Source of the DNA: Coptis chinensis
Taxonomy: Eukaryota > Streptophyta > Magnoliopsida > Ranunculales > Ranunculaceae
Reading direction: 5' to 3'
DNA: 64,000 nt
NCBI GenBank assembly: GCA_015680905.1
Contig: CM027384.1
Span: forward strand, 74,371,501-74,435,500
Shown: positions 1 to 10,319 of the stretch, piece by piece
Layout of the letters: each line of letters starts with the position of its first letter
Position numbering within the stretch: the first letter of the stretch is position 1
The notes under the pieces: model-generated
Told to the model about the DNA's origin: nothing
Database searches by the model: none
Seen by the model: only the letters and a program-made list of their open reading frames with translations
Translations under genes and position numbers: made by a program

Positions 1-360
1 AGCATGGTGGGGCAACTCACTTTGCCCCCAAATTTGATTCAGACTAGAATCCGCGAATGGCTCATCTCCCCGCTGTCTTTGGTCAGCTGTGAAGCCTGGA
101 GGGGCAGCTCAATTTGCCCCAATTTTGATTTGGACAAAATGTCCGAAGGGCTCATCCCCTCAAGCTATCTTTGATAAGTTGTGGAAACTGGTGGGGGGCA
201 ACTCACTTTGCCCCCCAAAGTTTGATTCGACAAAGATCCCGTCAAGGGCTCATCCCCCCCGCTATCTTTGATAAGTTGTGAAGCCTGGTGGGGCAACTCA
301 CTTTGCCCCCAAGTTTGATTCAGACAAGCAGTCCGCGAAGGGCTCATCCCCCCACTGCCT
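1..360. repeat. Tandem hairpin repeat downstream of Tat element X pol
   Basis: Four imperfect copies of a unit of about 92-97 bases are visible. Each contains the inverted repeat GGGGCAA-6 nt-TTGCCCC or a close variant (starts near 9, 101, 193 and 290), followed by a GGGCTCATCCCC box and a CTTTGATAAGTTGTG-like stretch. The array lies just past the stop codon of the minus-strand pol gene, in the 3' untranslated part of element X. A related array occupies the same place in element H at 60940-61215. The bases between this array and the pol stop (361-573) hold no gene. Confidence 0.85.
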
Positions 361-573
361 TTTTTCAGTCACCATTGAAGCCTAGTTAAATCGCAACTTT
401 TCAGATTTGCACCCAAGTTATTTTCTCTCATATCCATTCTCATGACACAATTGAAAGAAGTGCATTCTTTATTTCATTGACATAACATTTAACACAAATA
501 TCATTCCTCGGCTTACATAACACTATCTAAAAGCAAGCCTTCTCTCTCTTAATTAGAAGACTAAACAAAGACT

Positions 574-3570
574 CTATCCATGGAATTTTTTCAACATTCT
601 AATGTTCCATGGTTTCTCAATCTTTTCCCCGGCTGAAGTCTGCAATCAATAAGTTCCAGAAGTACCCTTCTCCATGACGACATATGGTCCCTCCCAGTTG
701 GGACCCAATTTACCTTCATTCTCCTTCTTGGTGATTGATGATTGGGGATGATTTGGTCGTCGTCGCACGAAGTCACCAACCTTGAATGTATCTTGCGGCT
801 TCAATTTTCTTTTTATTATCTGCCTGATGTATGTAGCTTCGATGGTACTCTTTTCCAACCTAATCTAGTTTTGCTATTTCTCTTCTTTCCTCAATGAGAT
901 TCAAATCCGCGGCTAATATCCCCTCATTCATTCTCCCTTCCACAGCTGTGGTTCTGGTTGTTGACACTATCATCTCCATGGGTATGACGGCCTCAACTCC
1001 ATAAGCCATTGCAAATGGTGATTCATTAGTGGATGTTCGTGGTGTCGTGCGATAAGCCCATAACACGTGATTTAGTTCATCCGCCCACGCTTATTTCTGC
1101 TCCTCCAATTTTCTCTTTAGATTATCCATAATGATTTTGTTTGATGACTCTGCTTGCCCATTTTCTTCAAGATCGTAGGGGGCTGAGAACCCCTGCTTCA
1201 CCCTAAACACTTGAAGAAACTACTCTCACACCTTTCCCCCTGTAAACTAAGTTCCATTATCCATGATGACAGTATGTGGCAGCCCGAACTTACATATGAT
1301 ATTCTCCCACAGGAACTTCTTCACGTGTTCTTCCTTAACTTGTTGTAATGCCACACCCTCTACCCACTTGGTAAAATAATCAGTAGCGGCCAACATAAAT
1401 CTCTTTTTGCCGCTCGCCATGGGAAGAGGCCCCATAATATCCAGTGCCCACATGATGAATGGCCAATGGCTGAACACATTATGCAACGGCTCAGTTGGTG
1501 AATGTATGAATGGTGCAAATCTCTGGCATTTCTCACACCTCTTTGCATACTCCATGGCATCTCTCTTCATATGGGGCCAAAATACCCATGTGATATTAAC
1601 CTGAGGGTTGTCATTCGCCAGGCAGAATGACTTCCGCAATCACCTTCATGTACCTCAGCCAAAATTTCTTGAGCCTGCTGTGGCCCTATGCACTTTAACA
1701 TTGGTCCGTTGAAATTTCTCCTATATAGGTCCCCCTCTAGTAATGTGTACCTTAGACTCACCTGATCCATCTTTTGCCTCTCCTGCTTGTTTTCTATTTC
1801 TATTCCCATCAGGAAAGTCTTTATGGGTTCCATCCAACCTGGCTCGCTCCCAGTGGTGAGCCAAACACCTTCCTCCTCTGAGGTACTTGGCTTGCTCAAC
1901 ACCCTCACTTCAATAGATCGACCCTCTGTCCCAAGAAGCACCACAGCCATATAAGCCAATGCATCGGCTTGTCTATTCTCTCAGCGGTCTAAGTGGGAAA
2001 ACTTGATCTTACTGAACTTGCTTGCCTTTTGTTGTAGGACCTCAAGGTATCTCACCATCCTTGGGCAATGAGCCACAAACCCTCCATTCACCTGACAAAT
2101 TACCAAATTAGAATCGGAGTAAACAGACAATTTGCTCACCCCCAAATCTTTTGCCAAATCCAATCCTGCTATCACTGCTTCATATTCAGACTCATTATTA
2201 GAAGCCGCAAATCCCAGTTTCATCGATAGCTCTAGACGAGTGTTCTCAGGAGTCACCAAAACGACACCAATTTCGTTCCCTGTATCGGTAGCGGAACCAT
2301 CTACGAAAACTCTCCACCCGTTCCGAACATCCCAAGGACAAGGATCCAAGGGGTCGCGACTAACCTCCCCTTCCTGTTCCATGACCATTTCCTCTCCCCA
2401 AGTTGGGTCCTAGGTCGGAAATTTGGCCAAAAACTCCGCTATAGCTTGCGCCTTTTCTGCTGTTTTGATCTGGTATTGAATCTCATAAGAACTGAGCATT
2501 ACTGCCCATTTAAGCATTCTGCCTGACTTCTCTACCTTCAATGCTTGCTTGAGGGGCAGATTCGTTACTACCACCACTGAATGAGACTCGAAGTAAGGCT
2601 TCAACTTTAGAGCTAAAAATTTCAAAGCGAAAGCATACTTTTCAATCCTACTGTACCTGGTCTCTGCATCCAGCAGGGTTTTAAAACTAGCTTTTCTACT
2701 TTATTAACAACTCGTACAAGCACTGAGCTTACCGCGTATTTAGTGACTCCCAGATACAAATACAACTTCTCCCCTGTTCCGGTCGTGACAGTAAAGGTGC
2801 CTTTCCTAAATAACTCTTCAACTCCTAGAAGGCCCCCTCACATTCCCCAGTCCATTGGAAATCAGGTGTTTTTCTCAGCAAACAATACAAAGGTCGGCAT
2901 TTGTCCGACGACTTGGAAATGAATCTATTGAGTGCCACGACCATTCCGGCCAACCGTTGTATTTCTTTCACATTATGAGGGGATGACATTTCTATCAGTG
3001 ATCGAATCTGCTCGAGATTCACCTATATTCCGCGGTGAGTGACTATGTAACCCAAGAACTTTCCTGAAGTTACCCCAAACGTGTATTTCTCGGGATTGAG
3101 TTTCAGCTTATGCCTTCGCAGTATGCCAAAAGTCTCCTGGAGACCTTCTAAGTGTTCCTCTTCCAACATGCTTTTTTCCACCATGTCGTCGATATATATT
3201 TCAATCCTTTTCCGAATCTTGCTTTCGAACATCTTTTCTCCTAACCGTTGAAATGTGGCCCTAACATTTTTTAAACCAAAAGGCATCCTTGTGTAACAAT
3301 ATGTACCACCTTCCACTACGAATGTTGTCTTCTCCTAATCTGGACCGAACATCACGACCTGATTGTATCCCATGGACGCATCCATGAAAGAAAAGACTTT
3401 GAAACCAGCCGTTCTGTCTACTAACTCGTCCACCCGAGGCATAGGGTAACAATCTTTTGGACACTCTTTGTTTATGCCTATAAAGTCGACACACATCCTG
3501 ACTTTGCCGCTCTTCTTTGAACTGCTGTGATCACATTGGACATCCATTCTGTGAACTTTACATCCCTTAA
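574..3570 (-). pseudogene. Ty3/gypsy (Tat-type) pol, element X: RT, RNase H, integrase
   Basis: This is the C-terminal two thirds of a retrotransposon polyprotein that would copy element RNA into DNA and integrate it. In coding order (right to left): RT core (3570-2825) with the YIDDM catalytic box and MPFGLKN; RNase H (about 2625-1981) with DGSATD and LVICQVNGG; integrase (about 1640-860) with the zinc-binding CEKCQRF, the first catalytic Asp in ALDIMGPLP and the second in MDNGT. The C-terminal segment carries KLGPNWEGPYVV and ends near 574 at ...MLKKFHG-stop. Several frameshifts and stops split the reading frame (for example near 2640-2820, 1640 and 646), so it is a pseudogene. It is the same subfamily as element H: the RNase H region LKLKPYFE.H.VVVVTN is nearly shared. 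Its frame continues at 5855-6462 after the inserted element A is removed. Confidence 0.9.
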
Positions 3571-3900
3571 TGTAGATCTTACTGGCGGAAACTTCAGTTT
3601 AATTGAATCTACACTTTAATTGAAACATAATTAAAAGACGACTTAAAAATCACTCTTTTATTGAATCTCTCAATCACAAATCACACACATAAACACAACT
3701 ACTGAAACCCTAACTACAAGCCCGTTATTTAAAGTAAACCTAGAAAGCATAAACCAATAGGAACACGACATGTGTCACAACTAACTAATGGATTCGAACC
3801 ATGGGCTTGGACTCAACTAAGGCGCTCACGCCTATAACATGTAGAGGGAACATAGGCACACACCTATGACACTGATAGACTCGACTAATGTTCTACATCA
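3571..3900 (-). repeat. Element A 3' LTR
   Basis: 330 bases starting TGTAGATCTT and ending TTCTACATCA on the plus strand. It is nearly identical to 4908-5237. The adjoining CTCTCCCCAATCG (3901-3913) reads on the minus strand as the GGGGAGAG polypurine tract directly before the LTR. Confidence 0.9.
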
Positions 3901-4575
3901 CTCTCCCCAATCGAAAAAAATTCGAAATCGAATTTCTAATCAACAAAAACTTCAGGTAAAGAGAACCACGTCCACAAGCTTTAGGAAATCAGCCAATACC
4001 CAAGCTGAAAGGAATCCGACCATGAATTTTTCCTCTATAGCAGCTTCCCTGGCTTAAAATCAATAACCCACAACATGCTCTTGCACACAGATTATGAAAA
4101 CAATAACCAGAAGATGCACCAAAAAATTTCGGTACCAATGGCTCGTCTTGAAAGCTTGTAACTTCACCAACATATGTTACTTTCTTTAAGAAAATCCAAA
4201 TCTGCAATCATGCTTTTTTGAAAAACAAATCACTTCGTTTGTCAAAGTGAGTCACAAAATTTTCCCAAATCGGATCTTCATACTTATCAAAAAGAGGCTC
4301 ATCTTCATACTTATCAAAGATAGGTGGAGCGCCCAATGGGGAGGCTTCAACACCTATCGGTAGCCGAGCGGCGCCATCATTGAGGGGTACACCCTCACGT
4401 TCCTCATTGAGAGGAGGTTCCCTGTTGGTGTTATCTTTCATGCCAACTCTGTTCTCTCCGTTGTTTCTGGATCTGTAGGCGCAAAAGGGTTCAAAAGAGG
4501 GATTAAACCATCAACCTGAGATGCATCGTTAGTACTAGCCACTAAACCATTATTCTGTGGTGGTGGAGGCGGTTG

Positions 4576-4716
4576 TTACACCTCTTTTTGGACTAGAAAC
4601 TTTGCTTCCATCAGGTTCTGGAACATTTGTATCATGTTCTTCATGCTTTCTTCTAAACGAGACATGCGAGTATCCATGGATGGAGGACGATCCCGAGTTG
4701 CTTTGTTATTCACCAT
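4576..4716 (-). CDS. Truncated gag-like ORF of element A
   Basis: A 46-codon frame starts at ATG 4714-4716 and ends at a TAA (4576-4578). The peptide is charged and helical in appearance (MSRLEESMKNMIQMFQNLME), like the N-terminal coiled coil of a Ty3/gypsy gag. In the same frame beyond the stop, a proline stretch and further gag-linker-like sequence continue to about 4440. A second piece (4208-4441) holds two copies of FDKYED, a motif type seen in the linker after gag in some plant gypsy elements. I infer a deletion derivative of an autonomous gypsy element; no enzyme domain remains. Confidence 0.5.
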   Translation of the reverse strand: MVNNKATRDRPPSMDTRMSRLEESMKNMIQMFQNLMEAKFLVQKEV

Positions 4717-4890
4717 AATAACACAAATTTTTTTTTTGACTTTTCAAGAAAAGAAAAAAAAAATCGCGAACAAAGAAACGATAACAACAGGTGAGCGGTT
4801 GTGCGATGAATAGTGCCCGATGAAACGGTGTTTTAGCGAACAATGTTTTCGGTGAACAGTACCGTAAATAGTAAACCCTAAAATTAATCT

Positions 4891-4902
4891 GCTCTGATAC
4901 CA
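4891..4902 (-). promoter_or_regulatory. Primer-binding site, initiator tRNA-Met (element A)
   Basis: On the minus strand this reads TGGTATCAGAGC, complementary to the 3' end of plant initiator tRNA-Met. It lies five bases inside the 5' LTR, as expected for the start of minus-strand DNA synthesis. This fixes the element's orientation as minus. Confidence 0.9.
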
Positions 4903-4907
4903 AATAA

Positions 4908-5237
4908 TATAGATCTTACTGGCGGAAGCTTCAGTTTAATTGAATATACACTTTAATTGAAATACAATTAAAAGACGACTTTAAAATCACTCTTTTATTG
5001 AATCTCTCACAAATCACACACATAAACACAACTACTGAAACCCTAACTACAAGCCCGTTATTTAAAGTAAACCTAGAAAACATAAACCAATAGGAACACG
5101 ACATGTGTCATAACTAACTAATAGACTCGAACCATGGGCTTGGACTCAACTAAGGCGCTCACGCCCATAACATGTAGAGGGAACATAGGCACACACACAC
5201 CTATGACACTGATAGACTCGACTAATGTTCTACATCA
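4908..5237 (-). repeat. Element A 5' LTR
   Basis: 330 bases, the partner of 3571-3900. Its plus-strand start has one change (TATAGATCTT in place of TGTAGATCTT). It is followed by the target duplication CTTAA (5238-5242). Confidence 0.9.
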
Positions 5238-5246
5238 CTTAAATAA

Positions 5247-5743
5247 TGTAGATCTTACATACTGGCGGAAGCTTCAATTTAATTGAATCTACACTTTAAT
5301 TGAAACACAATTAAAAGACGACCTAAAAATCACTCTTTTATTGAATCTCTCAATCACAAATCACACACATAAACACAACTACTGAAACCCTAACTACAAG
5401 CCCGTTATTTAAAGTAAACCTAGAAAGCCTAAACCAATAGGAACATGACATGTGTCTAACTAACTAATGGACTCGAACCATGGGCTTGGACTCCACTAAG
5501 GGGCTCATGCCCATGGTTCAAGTCCATTAGTTAGTTGGACACATGTCATGTTCCTATTGGTTTATGCTTTCTAGGTTTACTTTAAATAACGGGCTTGTAG
5601 TTAGGGTTTCAATAGTTGTGTTTATGTGTGTGATTTGTGATTGAGAGATTTAATAAAAGAGTGATTTTTAGGTCGCCTTTTAATTGCGTTTCAATTAAAG
5701 TGTAGATTCAATTAAACTGAAGCTTCCGCCGGTAAGATCTACA
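5247..5743. repeat. Two partial A-family LTRs, head to head
   Basis: 5247 to about 5515 repeats the LTR in the same direction as its neighbour, then breaks off. About 5515 to 5743 is the same LTR in reverse orientation, also incomplete. The arms share more than 200 bases and meet at a short CCATGG-containing centre, so the single strand can fold into a very long hairpin. The right arm continues into a degenerate PBS (TAGTATCGGAGC, 5749-5760) and leader sequence to 5854. Confidence 0.85.
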
Positions 5744-5854
5744 TTATTTAGTATCGGAGCAGATTAATTCCAGGGGTTACTATTCACCGAAAACACTGTT
5801 CGTAAAACACTGTTCATCGGGTACTATTCACTATGTCACTGTTCACCCAGGTTA

Positions 5855-6462
5855 CTTATTATCCTGACACCTTTCAACCTTATAACCTCTTCGCGAATCT
5901 CCTCAGTGTACTTTGGTCTCACGCTTCTTATTTTCTGCCTTATCGGCTTTGCATCTGCGTTCATATGTAAGTGATGATAGGCAAACTCTTGGTCTAACCC
6001 TGTGATATCCTTGATTACCCATGCAAATATGTCCTTATTCTCTGCCAAAAACTGCACCAGCTTGCTCTTCCATTCATCTGGCAAGTCAGACCCTATCGAT
6101 GTAAATTTCTCCTCATCTCCCACTCCTACGTTCACTATCTCAATCTCATCTAAAGTTTTTGGCCCCATCGGCGGCTCGTGTACTGCCGCCATGGACGCCT
6201 CCTGTAATTGCTATGTTGATCCTTGTTCGCGAGCCAAACTTTCCCCTTTTGTTCCTCTGACCATACTCTTCATGGTCACCTGATGGATGTTCTGCGCGGC
6301 AACTTGATCCCCTATTATTTCATACATTTCCCCCTTCGTGGGGAAGCAGATCACCTGGTAATACGTCGATGGGATTGCCTTCATCTCATGAATCCAACTT
6401 CTCCCCAGGATTGCATTATACTGTGAATTAGTATCCACCATCGTAAATCTTGTGATTACAAT
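5855..6462 (-). pseudogene. Ty3/gypsy (Tat-type) pol, element X: protease end and RT start
   Basis: This is the upstream part of the X polyprotein. The right end carries the C-terminal half of the aspartic protease region, with the family motif YNAILGRSWIHEMKAIPSTY and GDQVAAQ. The left end carries the start of reverse transcriptase (FAWVIKDITGLD, then AKPIRQKIRSVRPKYTEEI). The frame is broken between the two at about 6200. It continues into 574-3570 once the insertion at 3571-5854 is taken out. At 6462 the protease coding stops abruptly at the LTR of element E. The missing part of the protease and all of gag are not seen elsewhere in the window. Confidence 0.85.
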
Positions 6463-7143
6463 TGTAGGGGAAATTCTGAGTATCCCCTGATCTTCCTCTG
6501 TGCCTTGTGATCTTGAAGCCTCTACTGAATAGAGAAGGGATGAGATGATGGTGAGTTCAGGGTTGAACCGTCTAACAGCAGCCTACGTATCTCCTTTGTT
6601 CTTAAGGAGAATCAAACCCTATTTTGCATAGTTTCTAAGAGCGAATCCGTATGATTTATATAAGAATGGCTACGATAGTCCTAGGGTTAAGGCTGTCCTC
6701 ACCGCTTGTGAGTTCCCTTCCATCTTTGGACTCTGCCTTCCTATTAGGATTCCTCTTCTTATGGAAGTCTGAATCTAGACCATATCTTATGAGAGGCAAG
6801 TTTCCTTGTTGATCATAATGTCCCATCATTTATGGAAAGATTATATATAAAAGGTAACTCCTAAGATATGTCATCACGATTCTTTCATTATCATCAAAGA
6901 TCGCCATCTTCAGTTTCTTTCTGTACAGGAACTGTCTATATTAGTTCCTAACAATTGGGGTAACTGTTATGTTTGAAGGCGGTCAGTCATGTGCCTGGCA
7001 TATGTCCACTAAATACTCGTGCTAAGCACGAGATCACTTATTCACAAAACTGATTTGATAGTCCTCGTCTCATTCTGGACATCTAGTCTTAGGTTATTTC
7101 CTATACACATGTCATCTGTTCAGTGACGGGAAATCCCCCTACA
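6463..7143 (-). repeat. Element E 3' LTR
   Basis: 681 bases bounded by a short terminal inverted repeat, TGTAGGGGAAAT at the left and ATCCCCCTACA at the right. On the minus strand it starts TGTAGGGGGATTTC directly after a purine tract. A TATA-like stretch lies near 6845-6855. The motif TACGTAGGC, which I recognise as common in R/U5 of Tat-type LTRs, lies on the minus strand near 6580. There is no second copy in the window, so the assignment rests on these signals and on the break in X protease at 6462. Confidence 0.75.
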
Positions 7144-7156
7144 GATTCCCCCTCTC
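7144..7156 (-). promoter_or_regulatory. Polypurine tract of element E
   Basis: The minus strand reads GAGAGGGGGAATC immediately before the LTR start, the usual place and composition of the primer for plus-strand DNA synthesis in LTR retrotransposons. Confidence 0.75.
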
Positions 7157-7490
7157 GTGCCATCTAGCACGTGGGAACTTGAAGTGACACTGCTTTTGGC
7201 GCGAGAATCTTTTTCCAAAACTGTTACTAGAACTGCTGACGTATCCAACTAATTAAGGATATGAAAAGACGGCTCGAACAGACACGCCGTTTTCCGAAAA
7301 AGGTAATGATAGCAGTTCCATCCCGAAAAGACGCACCACTTGGGCTCATCCTAACCGTCCATCTTATCTGTATATAAAGGATCTGGTGAAAGAACTTTCA
7401 TTGTCTCTTATGCTATATTTTTCTGCATACTGAATCTTGATATCCCGTTAGGGTTTAACCAAAACCTGAAACTTGTCCTCTTTTTCGACC
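7157..7490 (+). promoter_or_regulatory. Probable promoter of the antisense gene in element E
   Basis: This noncoding stretch sits between the E polypurine tract and the antisense gene. It holds a perfect G-box CACGTG (7168-7173) and a TATA box TATATAAAGG (7371-7380) on the plus strand, about 110-120 bases before the ATG at 7491. This spacing suits a plant RNA polymerase II promoter with a short 5' leader. The function is inferred; no transcript is known. Confidence 0.55.
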
Positions 7491-10152
7491 ATGAATCCCA
7501 ATTGGTCACTTATAAACTTCAGAGATCTATCCTCCTTGGAACTGATCCACAAGAAATTTCACATCCCTGAAGATATCGGCCTGGAGTGGGGGAGGTTATC
7601 TGATGAATTGGCCTACAAGGAGGTGGCGCTCATCACCATTGGTCAAATGACTCACTCTCCCCCTCCACCCATTGCTAAGAGTGTGTCTGATTCACTTCAA
7701 TCTTGCTCTTGGTTAGGCAGCACCCCCTGTTTTACAAAACTGTCATGTATTCTGCCCTTCTTGCCAAGAGACATGGATTTGCTCTAAACCATTGGGTGTT
7801 TGGTTACTTTTATGAGGTCCGGCGTATTTGCGACCAATCATACTATTACCTCATGACCAGAGACAAGAATTCTCCGATTGTCTTTTTTGAGGGGAAGCAG
7901 AGTGACGAAGGTTGGGCTGATCACCACCTTTGTGTGTTGGGTGATGCGTGGGACGTTCGTCCCTCCGATGCTGATGGTGAGCCAATGGGAATTCCTGTTC
8001 CCAGAAAATACACCCATGCTCCAACCAGTAAGTCTTCCTACTCATGTACTTTATATCTTGATATAAGAGTCTTTTGCCTAAATATCTTTGCTATTATTCC
8101 TTAGATGACTCTTCCCCTTGGAATCAACTAACTGCAACTGATGTTGCTAGGGTGAACTTCATCAAGAAGATCGCCAAGGAACAGATGATGCCTTGGGTGA
8201 TAGTTCCTGATCCCACCCATCTTTTTGAGTATTTCAACATGTCTACTGAAGAATTGCTGCAACTTGCCCCAGGTTTTTCCCCTTTTGGGATAAGTACTGT
8301 CAATTCTGGGGGCACAACACTTCCTCCTCCTGTAGATCAGGATGCGGGACTTTTTCCTCCTCCAGTTCAGGACGAATCCTTCTTGATTACTAGAAGGAGA
8401 GGAAATTGTAAGGAGAAGAGTTTTACGGTCACCTCTAGTGATGCTGCGACATCGAGCCTAGTTCAGGAGCCTACTGTTAGTGATGATTGTGTGATCACTG
8501 GCGGGAGGGGCCCTGAACTGCCTCATGAACTGGCGGCAAATAATTTTAAAAGGGAAGCGAGTGCGTCCAACCATCATAAACTGAAGAGAACTAATCCTTC
8601 TTCTGCTTCTGATGTTGCCCCCTCTGGTAAGAAAACAAAGTTTTGCCTTCTCTCTGTTAGTGAAGACATACTTTTTAAGGTTCCTGTGACTATTCTCCAT
8701 TCTAGTTATGAGAAAGTAGCTATATTTTACCAATTCCAGATCCTCCTACAGGTTTCGAATGAACTGGTGACAATGCCCCTCTAACTGTTGACCCTTCCCT
8801 CCCTGACAATCGCAAGGGGAAGGGTATTGCTGAAACAACTGCTGTAACTATTGCTCTCCCTCCTCCTCGATTCAGTGACAGGAGGGGGGGAGAGTGATGA
8901 CATTCCTTTCTCGCCAAGATCTCTAGATTCCTCTGAAAGGGAGATGATTGTGGAGATGAGGCGTTGGGGATGAACTGATGAACTACCTGTTACCAACAAG
9001 CATTCTGTTAATGATGTTGACATCACGTTTGGAGTTCTAGAAGCTGCGCAACTTCCTATTGACAAGACTAAGGCCAGCATGGCTGGGAGCTTGGATCTGT
9101 CCTTTCATCGATCTGCTGTTCATCTTGCTAAGGTAAAATTTTCCCTTTTTGTTCAATGTTCTGTTTCTCTCACTGCGTCACTTACGCACTATGTATCCTT
9201 TTCAAATTAGTGAATGATTTCTTAGCCATGAAAGAGCCTATCTTTGAGGCCTCAGCTAGTACAGCCACTGATGATATGGCTACTGGCGAGTTGATCTGTG
9301 CGAAAGAGGCTGTTGAGAAAAGAGCTGAGGAGCTATAGATCCAGGTTGAACATCTCTTGGTCAGAGAGAGGAAATCTGATATTGGTTTCAAAAACATGAG
9401 AGATATGATCTCCGACCTTCGGGGCTCTCTGGAAAAAGCCCAGAAAGGAGCTACTGATGCTGCTACTTAGAAGGTGAAGTTCTTGGAATTGCACTCCCAT
9501 TTCACCACCCTGCAAGCAAAACATGACCAGGTCCAAGGGGAGCTTTACCGTAGGAACACCGACATGAAGACAAGCCATTGCCCATGCAAATGAGGTCATG
9601 TCAGGCTATAAGAGAGCTCTAAAAGAGAAACATCTTCATTCTGATAAGAAGGATGATGACCTCTTGGCTGAGACCTCCGAGTTCTATTCGAAGGTAGTGT
9701 AGGAGGTGAAGAAGAGATCAGCTGAAAATGACCTTCATTTTGCTCTGTGAGTATTGGATGTTTCTGAAGAGTCCTTCAACGCGGCCAGACAGGTTAAGTT
9801 CGAGGAGACTATTGAGGCTACTGGGTACGTGTCTAAGTTGGATGATCAAGGGCGGGTAACCAACCCTTTTGTCTTGTTTCCTGACTTGGACACCAGTATC
9901 TCTGCTATTCAAACTGAACTTATGCCTGATGACTCCTCATCTTTTGAAGAAGACACCGATGATGACATGCCTCCCATTCAATTTCCTTTTATGCTAGTTC
10001 CAATTTTAGGTGAGTGTTCTGTTCAGTCTTCAACCGTTCCAGCTAATCCAACCACACAGTCTGTTATTGAGAGTGAAACAAAGAGTTCCTGACGATGGTG
10101 CAGCAGCTAGCACGGATGGTGAACCAAAGTTTGATTCTACTCCTGCTTCATA
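7491..10152 (+). pseudogene. Spliced antisense gene of Tat element E (decayed)
   Basis: This gene lies between the E 3' LTR and pol and is read opposite to pol. The first ATG with good context is at 7491. Coding runs through FYKTVMYSALLAKRHGFALNHW-like sequence, with a frameshift near 7710. A GT-AG intron at 8028-8104 follows (GTAAGT...TTAG), and the frame then resumes. Next comes a Ser/Pro/Thr-rich middle part (to about 8780), a decayed segment, a second probable intron near 9133-9210 (GTAAAA...TTAG), then a charged helical, coiled-coil-like region (9211-9760). The tail is acidic (FEEDTDDDMPP) and ends at about 10090-10152. In-frame stops (for example near 9337 and 9469) mark it as a pseudogene. 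Extra ORFs in antisense orientation are known in plant Tat elements; their function is not established. Element H carries a counterpart at 58209-60544. Confidence 0.7.
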
Positions 10153-10199
10153 ACTCTTTTAGTTGATGATTCACATAAACAATTATTTTTAGACAATTA

Positions 10200-10314
10200 C
10201 TCTATGGGTTCGTAATATTGAGCTATGTAGCTCACATACAATTTACTTATTGAGCTCTACAGCTCCTCTATTTTATGCATGCTATTTACTTAATGAGCTC
10301 TGTAGCTCTTCTAG
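10200..10314. repeat. Short GAGCTC inverted repeats after the antisense gene
   Basis: Three small palindromic units of the form TGAGCTxTGTAGCTC occur near 10219, 10251 and 10294, about 30-45 bases apart. They lie just after the antisense gene stop, in the 3' untranslated part of element E. They could help end or process the antisense transcript, but that is only inference. Confidence 0.6.
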
Positions 10315-10319
10315 TTTAT

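Larger units (their letters stand above)
3571..5854. mobile_element. Composite of small non-autonomous LTR elements (A) inside X pol
   Basis: One complete minus-strand element spans 3571-5237: 330-base LTRs (3571-3900, 4908-5237), a PBS for initiator tRNA-Met, a purine tract against the 3' LTR, and 5-base flanks CTTAA on both sides (3566-3570, 5238-5242). To its right are a second, truncated LTR copy in the same direction (5247 to about 5515) and a third in the opposite direction (about 5515-5743), with its own degenerate PBS (5749-5760) and some 90 bases of leader. Removing 3571-5854 joins the X reverse transcriptase reading frame cleanly, with flanks CTTAA/CTTAT. It is therefore an insertion into X. 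No reverse transcriptase or integrase lies inside, so it must have moved with enzymes from another element. Confidence 0.85.

Noticed and set aside
1..360. Evenly spaced repeats considered as a CRISPR-like array
   Set aside because: The repeats are long and degenerate with similar spacers, have no unique spacers, and sit in a plant retrotransposon.
1407..1604. Plus-strand ORFs opposite the pol genes (for example 1407-1604, 2132-2413, 40147-40332, 62341-62673)
   Set aside because: They are shadows of pol coding on the minus strand, with no motif of their own.
7473..7490. Start of the antisense gene at 7473
   Set aside because: The codon there is TTG. The first ATG in frame is at 7491, a more natural start for a plant gene.
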